From contig JACAEK010000006.1 in the NCBI GenBank assembly GCA_013388895.1, positions 1 to 48,114 of the forward strand: a stretch of DNA of 48,114 nt. Direction: 5' to 3'. How positions within the stretch are numbered: position 1 is the first letter of the stretch; every line of letters begins with the position of its first letter. A model generated the notes under the pieces. The model saw only the letters and a program-made list of their open reading frames with translations, did not search any database and was not told the origin of the DNA. This DNA comes from Candidatus Bathyarchaeota archaeon (GTDB lineage Archaea; Thermoproteota; Bathyarchaeia; Bathyarchaeales; Bathycorpusculaceae). This document shows positions 26,073 through 34,679 of the stretch, piece by piece. Made by a program: the position numbers and the translations under genes.

Positions 26073-26197
26073 ACATAACACCATTTCGTTCAGCTTATTG
26101 CAAAGCCTCACTATAAAAAACTTGTTGCTTAAAACAGCCTTAGATATGCCCTAAATCAGACAAAAGCCAAGTTGTTGAAAAGAATATCCAATTGTGC

Positions 26198-26755
26198 CTA
26201 TTTTGCGATCATGACCTCTGTTGCCTTTATCACGGCTTCTACTTCATCCCCGACTTTTATGTTCAGGTCCTCAACAGCTTCTTTCGAGATTAATGAGGTT
26301 ACAACTGCGGGCACCATCAACTGCACTTTTATCATCGCCGTTAGACCTTCTTTTTGAACAGCTAAGACTTTTCCCTTCAAACGATTTCTTGCGCTTATTT
26401 TCAAGCCTATCACCTCCCAATATTCCGCATCAACAAGCAGCTCATCCAAATAGCCCTCAACACACTTATACTCAGCAAGCAAGTTTTTACCAAGTTCAGT
26501 TAGCTTTGCACCGCCTCCGCCAGACTTGCCTCCCCTGAACGTTTCCATGACTGGTTCCTCAAGGTTCTTCTCGATTTGTTGCAAGTAGCTCCAAACATAT
26601 CGGTAAGACATGCCAAGCTTTCTGGCGGCTTTTGAGATGGATTCTTGCTTTTCTATTTGCTCCAGAATTTGGGCTCCACCCTTGCCTAAAACAGGCTTTC
26701 CTTTATGTTCTATCCATATTTTGCAAGATGGTTTGTGCTTCTTGCTGGTGGGCAT
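26198..26755 (-). CDS. ModE-type molybdate/tungstate-responsive regulator
   Basis: A 185-residue ModE-like regulator. Residues 15-110 are the LysR-type winged helix seen in ModE: QILEQIEKQESISKAARKLGMSYRYVWSYL, then METFRGGKSGGGGAKLTELG. Residues 115-185 form one Mop/TOBE oxyanion-binding domain (SARNRLKGKVLAVQKEGLTA to KATEVMIAK). Bacterial ModE has two Mop units; one is common in archaea. It is divergent from the tungstate transporter genes and shares their 72-bp promoter region, so control of that operon by bound tungstate or molybdate is likely. Confidence 0.9.
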   Translation of the reverse strand: MPTSKKHKPSCKIWIEHKGKPVLGKGGAQILEQIEKQESISKAARKLGMSYRYVWSYLQQIEKNLEEPVMETFRGGKSGGGGAKLTELGKNLLAEYKCVEGYLDELLVDAEYWEVIGLKISARNRLKGKVLAVQKEGLTAMIKVQLMVPAVVTSLISKEAVEDLNIKVGDEVEAVIKATEVMIAK

Positions 26756-26781
26756 TTCAGTTTTGATATTGTTGCGTAATG

Positions 26782-26789
26782 CTTATAAG
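26782..26789. promoter_or_regulatory. Palindromic TATA-like element shared by modE-type and tupA-type genes
   Basis: CTTATAAG, a perfect palindrome, sits in the 72-bp spacer between the divergent genes. It is 27 nt before the regulator ATG (26755), which suits a leaderless transcript, and 38 nt before the tupA ATG (26828), which suits a leader of about 12-15 nt. Being symmetric, it could serve as TATA box in both directions. Function is inferred from position. Confidence 0.5.
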
Positions 26790-26827
26790 TTTAGTCGATA
26801 TGAATACAAAAACATAACGGTGAAAAA

Positions 26828-27823
26828 ATGCAAACATGGACAAAACTCTTTATTATTGCAGTTGCAGCCACCGTGTTAATAATCGCTGGGTCATACGCCT
26901 ATTTTCAGTCCTTAATTGGGACAAGACTTCTGGTCTCTACAACCACAAGCCTTTATGAAACAGGATTACTGAATGCTACAAAACAAGCCTTTGAGGTCAA
27001 ATACCCGATAAACATGGCATTCATAGCAGTCGGAACAGGACAGGCGATACTGCAAGCTCAGGGAGGCAGCGTAGATACACTGCTTGTTCACTCACCATCG
27101 CAAGAAGCTCAGTTTCTCGCAGGAGGAGACGGTATCTGCAGAAAAATAATTGCATACAACTTCTTTACGATAGTAGGGCCGCCATCAGATCCTGCCCACA
27201 TAAATGGATCGTCAGTAACTACCGCGTTGCAAAAAATAGTAGACTACGGAAGAAACCACACAACTGGCAGAATATGGGTGTCAAGAGGCGACGGTTCAGG
27301 CACCCACACAAAGGAAAAGAGCTTATGGGCAAAGGCCAACTTCAATTACACGCAGATATCTGCAGAACCTTGGTATGCAAACGCAGGACAAGGTATGAGC
27401 CAAACACTCAACATGGCCAACGAATTCGAAGCGTATACGCTTGCAGACACGGGGACATATTGGAAACTTTCAAAAGATGGAACTGTGTCCTTGATTGATT
27501 ACATAACGGAAGCGAAAGACCTGCTTAATGTCTACAGCGTTATGGCAGTTAATCAGACAAAGCATCCAAGTGTAAACTTTACCAATGCTATAACCTTCAT
27601 AAGATACTTAATCTCAGATGAGGGTCAGGAACTCATAGAAAACTATGGCAAGGACACGTACGGACAAAGTCTATTTCACAGTACAGTTCAACTTTTGAAA
27701 CAGAACTCTACGCTGCAAATAGTGCGGTGGATAAAGGAATATGCGTTCATAAAGGAAGACAATGAATCGTACGAATGCCCACCGCAATACAGAGATAGTC
27801 GCTATCCAGATTTATATGCGTAG
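26828..27823 (+). CDS. tupA: Tungstate ABC transporter substrate-binding protein
   Basis: A 331-residue periplasmic-binding-type lipid- or helix-anchored protein. Residues 5-25 form a membrane anchor. The mature part has the TupA signatures: STTTSLYETGLLNATKQAF, the VGTGQAILQAQGGSVDTLLVHSP block and SRGDGSGTHTKEKSLW. TupA proteins bind tungstate very selectively over molybdate. It is followed 14 bp later by the permease and then the ATPase, with a ModE-type regulator divergent upstream. Tungstate would supply tungstopterin enzymes such as aldehyde:ferredoxin oxidoreductases, none of which is in this window. Confidence 0.9.
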   Translation: MQTWTKLFIIAVAATVLIIAGSYAYFQSLIGTRLLVSTTTSLYETGLLNATKQAFEVKYPINMAFIAVGTGQAILQAQGGSVDTLLVHSPSQEAQFLAGGDGICRKIIAYNFFTIVGPPSDPAHINGSSVTTALQKIVDYGRNHTTGRIWVSRGDGSGTHTKEKSLWAKANFNYTQISAEPWYANAGQGMSQTLNMANEFEAYTLADTGTYWKLSKDGTVSLIDYITEAKDLLNVYSVMAVNQTKHPSVNFTNAITFIRYLISDEGQELIENYGKDTYGQSLFHSTVQLLKQNSTLQIVRWIKEYAFIKEDNESYECPPQYRDSRYPDLYA

Positions 27824-27837
27824 GACTGAGAAATTCA

Positions 27838-28533
27838 ATGAGCATATCGAGCGGCTTGATTGCTATCTTTCTCTTTTTTTCTATCGATCCTAGAATAATC
27901 GAAATTACATTGCGTTCATTGTTTGTCTCAGGCTCTGCCGCTTTGATTGCAGCCCTCTGGGGGGTTCCTATTGCAACCATAATAGCGATGAAGAACTTCC
28001 ATGGAAAATTCTTCATAAAAACAATCTTTAATTCCTTGATAGGCATACCAACGGTCGCCCTAGGCTTCCTCTTGTTCTTAGCTTTTTCGAGAGAGAGTGG
28101 CCCTCTTGGTTTCTTGCGTTTGCTGTATACTCCTACGGCTGTAATAATCGGCGAAGCCATACTTATAACACCTATAATTGTGAGTTGGGCAATAAGTGCG
28201 ATAGAAGCTGTTGATCCAGAAATAGCGAATCTAGCCAAAACCTTAGGAGCCTCAGAATCTCAAGCTTCTTTTGCGGTCTTGAAGGAAGCCCTAGAGGGAA
28301 TTTTTCTCGCTGGGATTGCGAGCTTCAATCGTGCTATTGGTGAATTGGGAATAGCACAGTTTGTTGGAGGATTCATTTACGGTCAAACGGAGCTACTAAC
28401 AACGGGAATTTGGATTGAACTGCAACTAAACAACATAGGAGCATCTATTGCCCTAATGATGATACTGCTTACCACAGTCTTCACTATAAACCTAGCATTG
28501 AACACGATTAAAAGGATGAGAGGAAGAGAATGA
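27838..28533 (+). CDS. tupB: Tungstate ABC transporter permease
   Basis: A 231-residue, about six-helix ABC permease of the TupB/ModB type. The cytoplasmic EAA loop is recognisable in NLAKTLGASESQASFAVLKEALEGIFLAGIASFNRAIGE, split over two helices. Length equals the family norm. Its stop overlaps the ATG of the ATPase gene by four bases, so the two are translationally coupled. Together with the TupA-like protein upstream it forms a complete three-gene importer. Confidence 0.9.
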   Translation: MSISSGLIAIFLFFSIDPRIIEITLRSLFVSGSAALIAALWGVPIATIIAMKNFHGKFFIKTIFNSLIGIPTVALGFLLFLAFSRESGPLGFLRLLYTPTAVIIGEAILITPIIVSWAISAIEAVDPEIANLAKTLGASESQASFAVLKEALEGIFLAGIASFNRAIGELGIAQFVGGFIYGQTELLTTGIWIELQLNNIGASIALMMILLTTVFTINLALNTIKRMRGRE

Positions 28534-29591
28534 AAGCCATTGCAGTGCTCAAAAACGTGACAAGGACCTTTACCAATAGAACAGTTTTGGACAAGGTAAA
28601 CCTGCAAATTCTCACTGGCGAAATACTAACCTTGCTTGGACCTAATGGTTCTGGAAAAACGACGCTACTTAAGATTCTAGCTTCGATTTTGAGACCGACA
28701 GATGGTGAAATATACTTTGATGGAGTGAAAGTCACGGAGCAGAATGTTGAAAGAATGCGAATGCAGAGCACCCTCGTCTTCCAGAAGACTGTGCTGTTCA
28801 ACGGTACAGTTTATGACAACATTGCCTATGGACTGAGAATAAGAAGAGTCCCAGAAAAGGAAATTAACTATAAAGTCACACAAATCCTAAAACTGGTAAG
28901 ACTGGAAGGTTTCGAGAAGAGATCTGCCAGAAAGCTGTCCGGCGGAGAGCAGCAAAGAGTGGCGTTAGCAAGAGCCTTAGCGCTTGACATCAGACTACTC
29001 CTCTTGGATGAACCCACTGCAAACTTGGACCCGAAAAACGCCTCAATCGTCGAGGAAGTAATCGCCACAGTGAACCGTGAGCACAAGATCACCATTGTTA
29101 TGGCTACGCACAACATGTTCCAAGCTAAGACCTTGCCCCAGCGCATTGCGTTAATGAGCGATGGAAAAATAACCGAGGTTGGCACACCAGCAGAGATTTT
29201 CGGCAAGCTCTCTAAGAATTTGGCCAGTTTCGCCGTTGTTGGCAACACTTTTGCTGGAACTGCAGAAATCACTGAAGATGGCATAACGTTGGTGGATATT
29301 GGAAACGATGTTCAAATAGCAGCGACTGCTCAAAGTTCTGGCAAAGTGTCAGTTTTCATCAGTCCAGAAGACATAATACTATCTAAAGACCGCTTTTCAT
29401 CGAGCGCAAGAAACATTTTCAAGGGCAGGATCACTGAAATCTTGGATTTAGATTCTGTTGTTAGGCTTAAAGTTGATGTTGGAAAGCCCTTCATTGTCCA
29501 AATAACCAAACGTTCCTTCAATGACATGGAACTTAACTTAAACACAGAAGTTTACTTGGCTTTTAAGGCTTCAAGCGTTCAAACCATTTAA
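28530..29591 (+). CDS. tupC: Tungstate ABC transporter ATP-binding protein
   Basis: A 353-residue ABC ATPase. Walker A is GPNGSGKTT, the signature is KLSGGEQQRVALARAL, Walker B is LLLLDEPTANLD and the switch His follows in VMATHNMFQA. Residues 235-350 form a C-terminal regulatory region with a TOBE-like domain, starting about NIFKGRITEILDLDS, which may bind the oxyanion and give trans-inhibition. It closes the operon and is convergent with the winged-helix gene, with only five bases between the stop codons. Confidence 0.92.
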   Translation: MKAIAVLKNVTRTFTNRTVLDKVNLQILTGEILTLLGPNGSGKTTLLKILASILRPTDGEIYFDGVKVTEQNVERMRMQSTLVFQKTVLFNGTVYDNIAYGLRIRRVPEKEINYKVTQILKLVRLEGFEKRSARKLSGGEQQRVALARALALDIRLLLLDEPTANLDPKNASIVEEVIATVNREHKITIVMATHNMFQAKTLPQRIALMSDGKITEVGTPAEIFGKLSKNLASFAVVGNTFAGTAEITEDGITLVDIGNDVQIAATAQSSGKVSVFISPEDIILSKDRFSSSARNIFKGRITEILDLDSVVRLKVDVGKPFIVQITKRSFNDMELNLNTEVYLAFKASSVQTI

Positions 29592-29596
29592 TCACG

Positions 29597-29887
29597 TTAA
29601 AACTTCTGACATGCTTCCTGAATCCTGCTCAGAAGCTCATTTGCATTGTCGCGTATCTTGTAACAGATGCACAAATACCCTTCTTTAGTCAACGAAGGAA
29701 CCTTTTCAACTATGTTTGCGTTCAAAAGCACTTTGAGATGTTTTTCCACTGTGGACCTGTTCCTATCTAGTTTCTTAGCTATGTTGCCTGGATTGGCAAT
29801 TCCTTTCTGTATACAATCCAAGATTTGGAGTCGCGATTTTTCAGCCAAAGCCTTCAGAAGCTTTTCGCGTTTATTGTAGTCGCTCAT
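29597..29887 (-). CDS. ArsR-like winged-helix regulator
   Basis: About 96 residues from the preferred Met at 29887 (MSDYNKREKLL). The frame is open 21 codons further upstream but those residues do not look like the family. Helix-turn-helix: SRLQILDCIQKGIANPGNIAKKL followed by the recognition helix NRSTVEKHLKVLLNANIVEKV, then a wing with YLCICYKI. It has no Cys metal site of the classical ArsR type, although Cys occurs in the wing. It may regulate the divergent DUF362/C45 gene pair 150 bp away. The effector is unknown. Confidence 0.8.
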   Translation of the reverse strand: MSDYNKREKLLKALAEKSRLQILDCIQKGIANPGNIAKKLDRNRSTVEKHLKVLLNANIVEKVPSLTKEGYLCICYKIRDNANELLSRIQEACQKF

Positions 29888-30039
29888 CAATAATGATTCT
29901 CCAGCTGCATACTTTATTGCTTTTTGGCAAATAAATTTGCCTCTTAGCATAGAAAATTACATGTTAGTGGAGAATTTCTCTATAAGCTTCGGAAACACTT
30001 TTGTCAGTCAACGCTTTAAAGATGTGAGGATGATTCAAT

Positions 30040-30864
30040 ATGTCTAAAGTTGCCATAGTTGAGTTTAACGGGAACGTCTACGAGTCTCTTGCAGAGGCAC
30101 TTAAGCTCATCAACAACATAGATGACTTAAACACTAAGAAAAGAACCGTAACCATTAAAGTGGGAGTCTTCGACCCAAAATCAGAAGCCCATTCCACGGT
30201 AGATGTTGTCGACGCCATCATCAAAAGCTTTACTAAAGCTCCGGAGATTTTTGTAGCCGAATCAGACAATTACAGGGGAACAGGCTCGGAAAGACTACAA
30301 ATTTGGAAAAACCTTTTCAACGAACGTGTCAAACCTTTCAATCTGTCAGAAGATGCTGAGGTCAAAAAGGTAAAGATTGCTGATGAGGAAATCAGCTTCT
30401 CACACATACTTTTCAAACCAAATGTCCTAGTAAGCACGCACATAGCACGAGGATACGAAAAAGGAAGTATTTTGAAGAATCTTCTAGGTTTGATTCCTGA
30501 TAGAAAGAAGGCGAGATTTCACAAGAAGTTGGAGACGACGCTCTTAGATGCTTTTGAAGCCATAGGTGGCATAGACCTTGCTGTCTTAGACGGTACTCAC
30601 GCGTTTGCTGGGACTGGAATTGGGGAAAAGGGGGTGCAAATGAATACTTTGTTAGTTGGCAGAGATGCTGTGGCTGTGGAAACCGTTGGCGCCACCCTTG
30701 CAGGTTTGAATCCGAAGGAAATGCCAATAATACAAAAGGCAGTGGAGCGAGGATTAGGTGAGGGAGAATTGGACAACATTAAGATTGTTGGCGCCTCATT
30801 CGACAGCGTAAAAAAGAAGTTTGCTTCAGCCCTCACACCCAAGAAAGGAAAGCGAACCGCATAG
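30040..30864 (+). CDS. DUF362 domain protein
   Basis: A 274-residue member of the DUF362 family. Segments seen are VTIKVGVFDPKSEAHSTVDVVDAII, EIFVAESDNYRGTGSERLQIWKNLF, FKPNVLVSTHIARGYEKGSILKNLLGLIPDRKKARFHK, and LAVLDGTHAFAGTGIGEKG with the conserved Gly-rich loop. The function of the family is not known; some members are fused to ferredoxin domains, but none is present here. It starts after GTGAGGATG and is followed 11 bp later by the C45 hydrolase, so the pair is one operon. Confidence 0.85.
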   Translation: MSKVAIVEFNGNVYESLAEALKLINNIDDLNTKKRTVTIKVGVFDPKSEAHSTVDVVDAIIKSFTKAPEIFVAESDNYRGTGSERLQIWKNLFNERVKPFNLSEDAEVKKVKIADEEISFSHILFKPNVLVSTHIARGYEKGSILKNLLGLIPDRKKARFHKKLETTLLDAFEAIGGIDLAVLDGTHAFAGTGIGEKGVQMNTLLVGRDAVAVETVGATLAGLNPKEMPIIQKAVERGLGEGELDNIKIVGASFDSVKKKFASALTPKKGKRTA

Positions 30865-30875
30865 GTGCATAGCTT

Positions 30876-31889
30876 ATGTTTCATCCAACAGTGAGAGGCA
30901 CATATTATGAAATGGGCTACAGCTACGGAAGCCTCCTTTACAAGCATGGCTTCAGAGTTCCAAAAATAGCAAAAGAAAAGCTTGAGTTTGGAAGGCAGAG
31001 TGAAAAAGAAGTTAAACGAGTCTTTCCAGAAATATTGGAAGAAATTCGCGGATTTGCAGAAGCTTGCCATGTTACCTACGAGGACATGGCGTCTTTCATG
31101 ATGAGCATAGGCGCATTCAAAGTTGACCAAAAGTGCAGCGTTTTCGCCGCGTTTAACGGTTCTGACGTTGTTTTCGGGCGCAATTATGACTTCTATTACA
31201 GCTTTAAGAAATATACGGAAAGTTGCCTGACCTGTCCAAAGGACGCGTACTCAAGTATTGGACATTCTGACGTTTTCATTGGGAAAGAAGATGGTGTTAA
31301 CGAGCGAAGTTTAGCCATAGCCATGACAGGCATAGCAGAGAAAAACATCAAACCCGGCATAAGTTTCGTTCTCATGATAAGATGTGTCCTTGACAGATGC
31401 GCCAACGTTGAAGAAGGCGTTAAAATTATTTCAAATGCCCATTTCTCAGCAACCAGCAATTACCTGCTTGCCGACAGAGAGGGCAGCATGGCAGTTGTTG
31501 AGGTTGCTCCAGACAAAGTTAGAGTTCGCAGACCAGAAAGAGGCGAAAATTTCATCGTTTGCACGAATCATTTTTTGCATTCAGAAATGTTGGAAAGCGA
31601 AAGTGTGAAGCAGAGGTGCTGGGATTCCGTGCCCAGATACGCGGCAATCAACCAAACTATAGAAGAACAGAATGGGAAAATCGACTTTGAAACTGCCCAG
31701 AAAATCCTGTCAAACCACAGCGGGTATGTATGCTCTCATCAAGAACAAATCAAACTTGGAACGCTTTGGTCAATTATAGCAACGTTAAAAGAACCAAAAA
31801 TATTCAGAGCTGAAGGGCATCCATGCAAAACAAAATTCAAGCAAGATATACGTTTGAACAAAATAATTAGGAGATATGCTCGAAGCTAG
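30876..31889 (+). CDS. C45-family (acyl-CoA:6-APA-like) Ntn hydrolase
   Basis: A 337-residue Ntn-fold hydrolase of the C45/choloylglycine-like group. The nucleophile should be Cys87 in DQKCSVFAAF, which would become the N-terminal residue after autocatalytic cleavage. FGRNYDFYY and NYLLADREGSMAVVEVAP are the next family blocks. In fungi the family includes the isopenicillin acyltransferase, but archaeal members cleave unknown amide bonds. Immediately downstream of the DUF362 gene and converging on a small HTH gene one base away. Confidence 0.88.
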   Translation: MFHPTVRGTYYEMGYSYGSLLYKHGFRVPKIAKEKLEFGRQSEKEVKRVFPEILEEIRGFAEACHVTYEDMASFMMSIGAFKVDQKCSVFAAFNGSDVVFGRNYDFYYSFKKYTESCLTCPKDAYSSIGHSDVFIGKEDGVNERSLAIAMTGIAEKNIKPGISFVLMIRCVLDRCANVEEGVKIISNAHFSATSNYLLADREGSMAVVEVAPDKVRVRRPERGENFIVCTNHFLHSEMLESESVKQRCWDSVPRYAAINQTIEEQNGKIDFETAQKILSNHSGYVCSHQEQIKLGTLWSIIATLKEPKIFRAEGHPCKTKFKQDIRLNKIIRRYARS

Positions 31890-31890
31890 T

Positions 31891-32115
31891 CTAAGACTCT
31901 ACGCGTTTTTCTTCCGTCAATTCGTGCATGATTACTAAGGCTTCACCTAAAGTTATCTTTAGCCTCATAGCCAATTCCGCAGGCGTTATATCTGGCTTCT
32001 CGTTCAGAATCACTTCTCTCGTGTAAGCTTTATGATGCGGATACATAACAATCGCGTGAACAGTTTCCACAAGTATGGGCCAGAGCTTCTCTTTTGCATA
32101 TTCTTCCACGCTCAT
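31891..32115 (-). CDS. Small helix-turn-helix-like protein
   Basis: About 74 residues from the Met at 32115 (MSVEEYAKEKLW); a Met nine codons upstream is also possible. The second half, ITPAELAMRLKITLGEALVIMHELTEE, is a typical helix-turn-helix with a short final helix. The first half is helical and includes VHAIVMYPHHKAYTRE. No family is recognised. It abuts the end of the C45 gene and may be independent. Confidence 0.6.
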   Translation of the reverse strand: MSVEEYAKEKLWPILVETVHAIVMYPHHKAYTREVILNEKPDITPAELAMRLKITLGEALVIMHELTEEKRVES

Positions 32116-32185
32116 ATGCATCAAAGTATATGTTATGCTCAAGGTTGAATATTCAATTTATCCTGTTGGGACGTTTTCTGATCTT

Positions 32186-32734
32186 TTATGGCGTTAATCG
32201 TCTCCATTCATAGTCAAGAACTGCATACAGCAGTGAGTCTCGCCACTTTCTTTTTGCCCATTTATGTTCTCGAAGACAACCTTCACATTTCATACCTATC
32301 TTTTCTAAAACGTGCGCAGATGCAATGTTGGCTGGGTCGCATGTAGCGAAAATTTGGTGCAATTTCAGCCTTTCAAAGCCGAACTTGAGAAGCGTTTTTG
32401 CTGTTTCAGTTGCGTAGCCTTGTCCCCAGAAGTTGTGATTGAAGATGTAGCCAATCCATCCTTCGCGGTTGTCTGGGTTTGATACATGAATGCTGCAGCC
32501 GCCAACTATTACATCCTTCGGCTTCAGCGCCACTGCCAAATCGTAGTTCCTACGGGGCTGTTCTTTTTGATAGGCAATTGCTTGTTGAATAAAGTTTTTG
32601 GTTTCTTCCGCTGTGTTGGGTCCCCAGTCCATGTAGCAAACAACTTTAGGGTCAGAAGCGTAGTTATATACTGCTTTCCAGTCGGCTTTCACAAAATCTC
32701 GCAGTATAAGCCTCTTCGTTTGAATAACTGTCAT
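32186..32734 (-). CDS. RimJ/RimL-type GNAT acetyltransferase
   Basis: A 182-residue GNAT of the RimJ/RimL group, which acetylate protein N-termini and small amines. It begins with the standard VIQTKRLILRDFVKADWKAVYNYASDP, has the conserved EGWIGYIFNHNFWGQGYATETAKTLL with the acetyl-CoA loop, then CDPANIASAHVLEKIGMKCEG and an Arg/Lys-rich tail. The substrate is not predictable. It is the only leftward gene in this stretch and is divergent from the HAD gene. Confidence 0.9.
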   Translation of the reverse strand: MTVIQTKRLILRDFVKADWKAVYNYASDPKVVCYMDWGPNTAEETKNFIQQAIAYQKEQPRRNYDLAVALKPKDVIVGGCSIHVSNPDNREGWIGYIFNHNFWGQGYATETAKTLLKFGFERLKLHQIFATCDPANIASAHVLEKIGMKCEGCLREHKWAKRKWRDSLLYAVLDYEWRRLTP

Positions 32735-32855
32735 AAATTCACATACTACCTCTTCTATTTCTAAAAGTTACTGTAAGCAGCGTGCACCGTAAAGTATATC
32801 TCTTTCAGAAAGTGAATAACGATTCAAATCCGATAATGGCAAAAGTGACAAACGA

Positions 32856-33569
32856 ATGGTTGTAAAAGCTGTAGTCTTCGACTTGGACGGTACGCTTGCA
32901 AGCTTCAACGTAGATTACAGAACAGTGAGAGCAGAAGCTAGAAGTCTCCTCATAAGAGCAGGTTTGCCCCCTTCAATCTTGTCAATTAACGAAAGCATCT
33001 TCGAAATGCTTAAGAAAACTGAGATTTTCGTAAAAAACAATGGGCAGTCCAAAGAAGCTTTTGCAGAAATCCGCTCAAAAGTTTTAGCCATCGCCGAAAA
33101 ACATGAATTGGACGCTGCAAAAACCACAAGTCTACTTCCAGGTGTTTTAGAAACTTTGCAGACTTTGAAACAGATGCGTCTGAAAATTGGCTTGTGCACA
33201 ATAAACGGCGAAAAATCCACAAATTACATCTTAAAAAGATTCCGAATAACGAAATTTTTCGATTCAATTACTCCACGGAACAGTGTGAAATATGTTAAGC
33301 CTAACACTGAACATTTGGAGGCTACATTGAAGGCTTTAGATGTTAAACCAGAAGAAATCATGGTTGCTGGAGACAGCCGCGTCGACATGAAATGTGCCAA
33401 AGAGCTAAAAGCAATTGCAGTGGGCTTACCAACTGGAGTTTCTTCGCCAAAAGAGCTTATTGATTCAGGAGCAAACTACTTAATCACGTCGCTAACTGAC
33501 TTGCCAAACCTAATAGAAAACATAAACAGGACACCAGGAACATTTGACCCAAGCAGAACTGCTGATTAG
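32856..33569 (+). CDS. HAD-superfamily phosphatase (phosphoglycolate phosphatase-like)
   Basis: A 237-residue HAD hydrolase. Motif I is VVFDLDGTL with the nucleophile and acid Asp, motif II is LGLCTINGEKS, motif III is the Lys in VKPNTEHL, and motif IV is MVAGDSRVDMKCAKE. The insertion between motifs I and II is a helical C1 cap, as in phosphoglycolate phosphatase and beta-phosphoglucomutase relatives. The substrate cannot be told. It is the last intact conventional gene before the accessory island. Confidence 0.9.
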   Translation: MVVKAVVFDLDGTLASFNVDYRTVRAEARSLLIRAGLPPSILSINESIFEMLKKTEIFVKNNGQSKEAFAEIRSKVLAIAEKHELDAAKTTSLLPGVLETLQTLKQMRLKIGLCTINGEKSTNYILKRFRITKFFDSITPRNSVKYVKPNTEHLEATLKALDVKPEEIMVAGDSRVDMKCAKELKAIAVGLPTGVSSPKELIDSGANYLITSLTDLPNLIENINRTPGTFDPSRTAD

Positions 33570-33628
33570 AACGCATGCGAGAACTGTGGCCACTGAGAGA
33601 TAATGTCCAAGTAATTTGACTTCAGAGT

Positions 33629-33893
33629 TTATTCAACTCCATTTGGATGCTTATTCATCCAATCCATGGCGAACGCTTCTGCTTTTGATTCGGTCGCATA
33701 CTCTGGTGACATCTTCTTGCCTTCTTCATCATTATTTTTTACTATAGGAAATAGCATTACTAAGTAGTGCTCTCCAAACTCTGTCTTCGTAACAATGAGA
33801 TTCTGTCCTGTTGGATACTGTTAAGTCTTTTGACCTATAATTTTCTTGTTGCTTTCAACCTAAAAGTATCCATAAACTTCTTTGGTTTCAATG
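33629..33893 (-). pseudogene. Decayed reading frame with two in-frame stops
   Basis: This 325-bp gap between the HAD gene and the PIN-like gene has no intact gene. Read leftwards, one frame is protein-like end to end: AIETKEVYGYF, TAG, VESNKKIIGQKT, TAA, then YPTGQNLIVTKTEFGEHY and on through PEYATESKAEAFAMDWMNKH to a stop at 33629. The TAA lies inside the left copy of the 22-bp inverted repeat. It is either a small dead gene of about 88 codons or two fragments joined by rearrangement. No family is recognised. Confidence 0.4.
33815..33836. repeat. 22-bp inverted repeat, left copy
   Basis: The 22 bases here are the exact reverse complement of 37874-37895; the core reads ACTGTTAAGTCTTTTGACC. 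The flanks of the two copies show no further similarity. The pair encloses 4.04 kb containing the PIN/helical/YwgA-like module, the transposase and the tRNA gene. A perfect 22-bp match is not expected by chance in a 48-kb window. Confidence 0.85.
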
Positions 33894-33894
33894 G

Positions 33895-34679
33895 CTAAAA
33901 ACCGATGAATCTATCTGTAGACTTGAAATCAGGAAAAACCAAGATTGGATGCTCAATAACCTCAGTAGCTGTTCCGTGTAGTTCTCCATCATCGGTGATA
34001 AGATACATGAAACCTTGAAGAAATCGCTTGTTTTTAAAAATGAAACAATCAGCAAGTATCAGTAAATCTTCGTCGTTTGCTGAATGCTTTATCGCCCCTT
34101 TATCTCGAGATTCCTTGATTAAGACGTACAGTCCCTCACTAAGTTTCTGTTCATCTTCGCTGAAATCAATCGTATGGTTTTCGCAAATCTTAGAAAACTC
34201 GCCCATTTGATCCAGTGTTAATTGCGTCATTCTTGTTCGTGTGAGTGTAGCATCCAATGAAATGAAAGACCAGAAAAGTTCCTTGTTGATTTCCCAAAAG
34301 AGCATTAAGTCTCCTAAGTGTCGACCGAATATGTTGACACTCTGCAATCGTCTTCTTGTCCTATCACAGAACTCTTCTTTCGTTGATTTTTTTTTTGTCT
34401 AGCCTTTATGATTTCTGTTTCGACATTTTGCAAAAGCTTTTTGAATTTTTCAAGAATCAAGTTGCTGAAATCTCGTTTATTGGCAGGTAAAAGTATGTAA
34501 GTGTAGCTCTGTTTGAGTACGTCAAAACAGTCTTTGTACATGCAACTTGGATAACGGATTTTCCCAGCATTTTTTAGGAATACAGAAGGAAATATGACTT
34601 GGGAATCTGGGACAAAACAGATGTCAGTAGTCAATGATATTTCCTCAGCAGACACTGGATATTGTGATGCCTTTGCCAA
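33895..34679 (-). pseudogene. PIN-like nuclease, split by a frameshift at a ten-base homopolymer
   Basis: Two overlapping frames make one protein of about 261 residues. The first (34679-34314) has LTTDICFVPDSQVIFPSVF, a PIN-like first Asp segment. The second continues LMLFWEINKELFWSFISLD and then DEDLLILADCFIF and YLITDDGELHG, like the later acidic motifs of PIN ribonucleases. The frames meet at A10 on the coding strand (T10 at 34387-34396); skipping or adding one base joins them seamlessly as QKKKSTKEEFCDRT. The gene overlaps the upstream helical-protein gene by 35 bp. The PIN call is motif-based, without a search. Confidence 0.55.
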
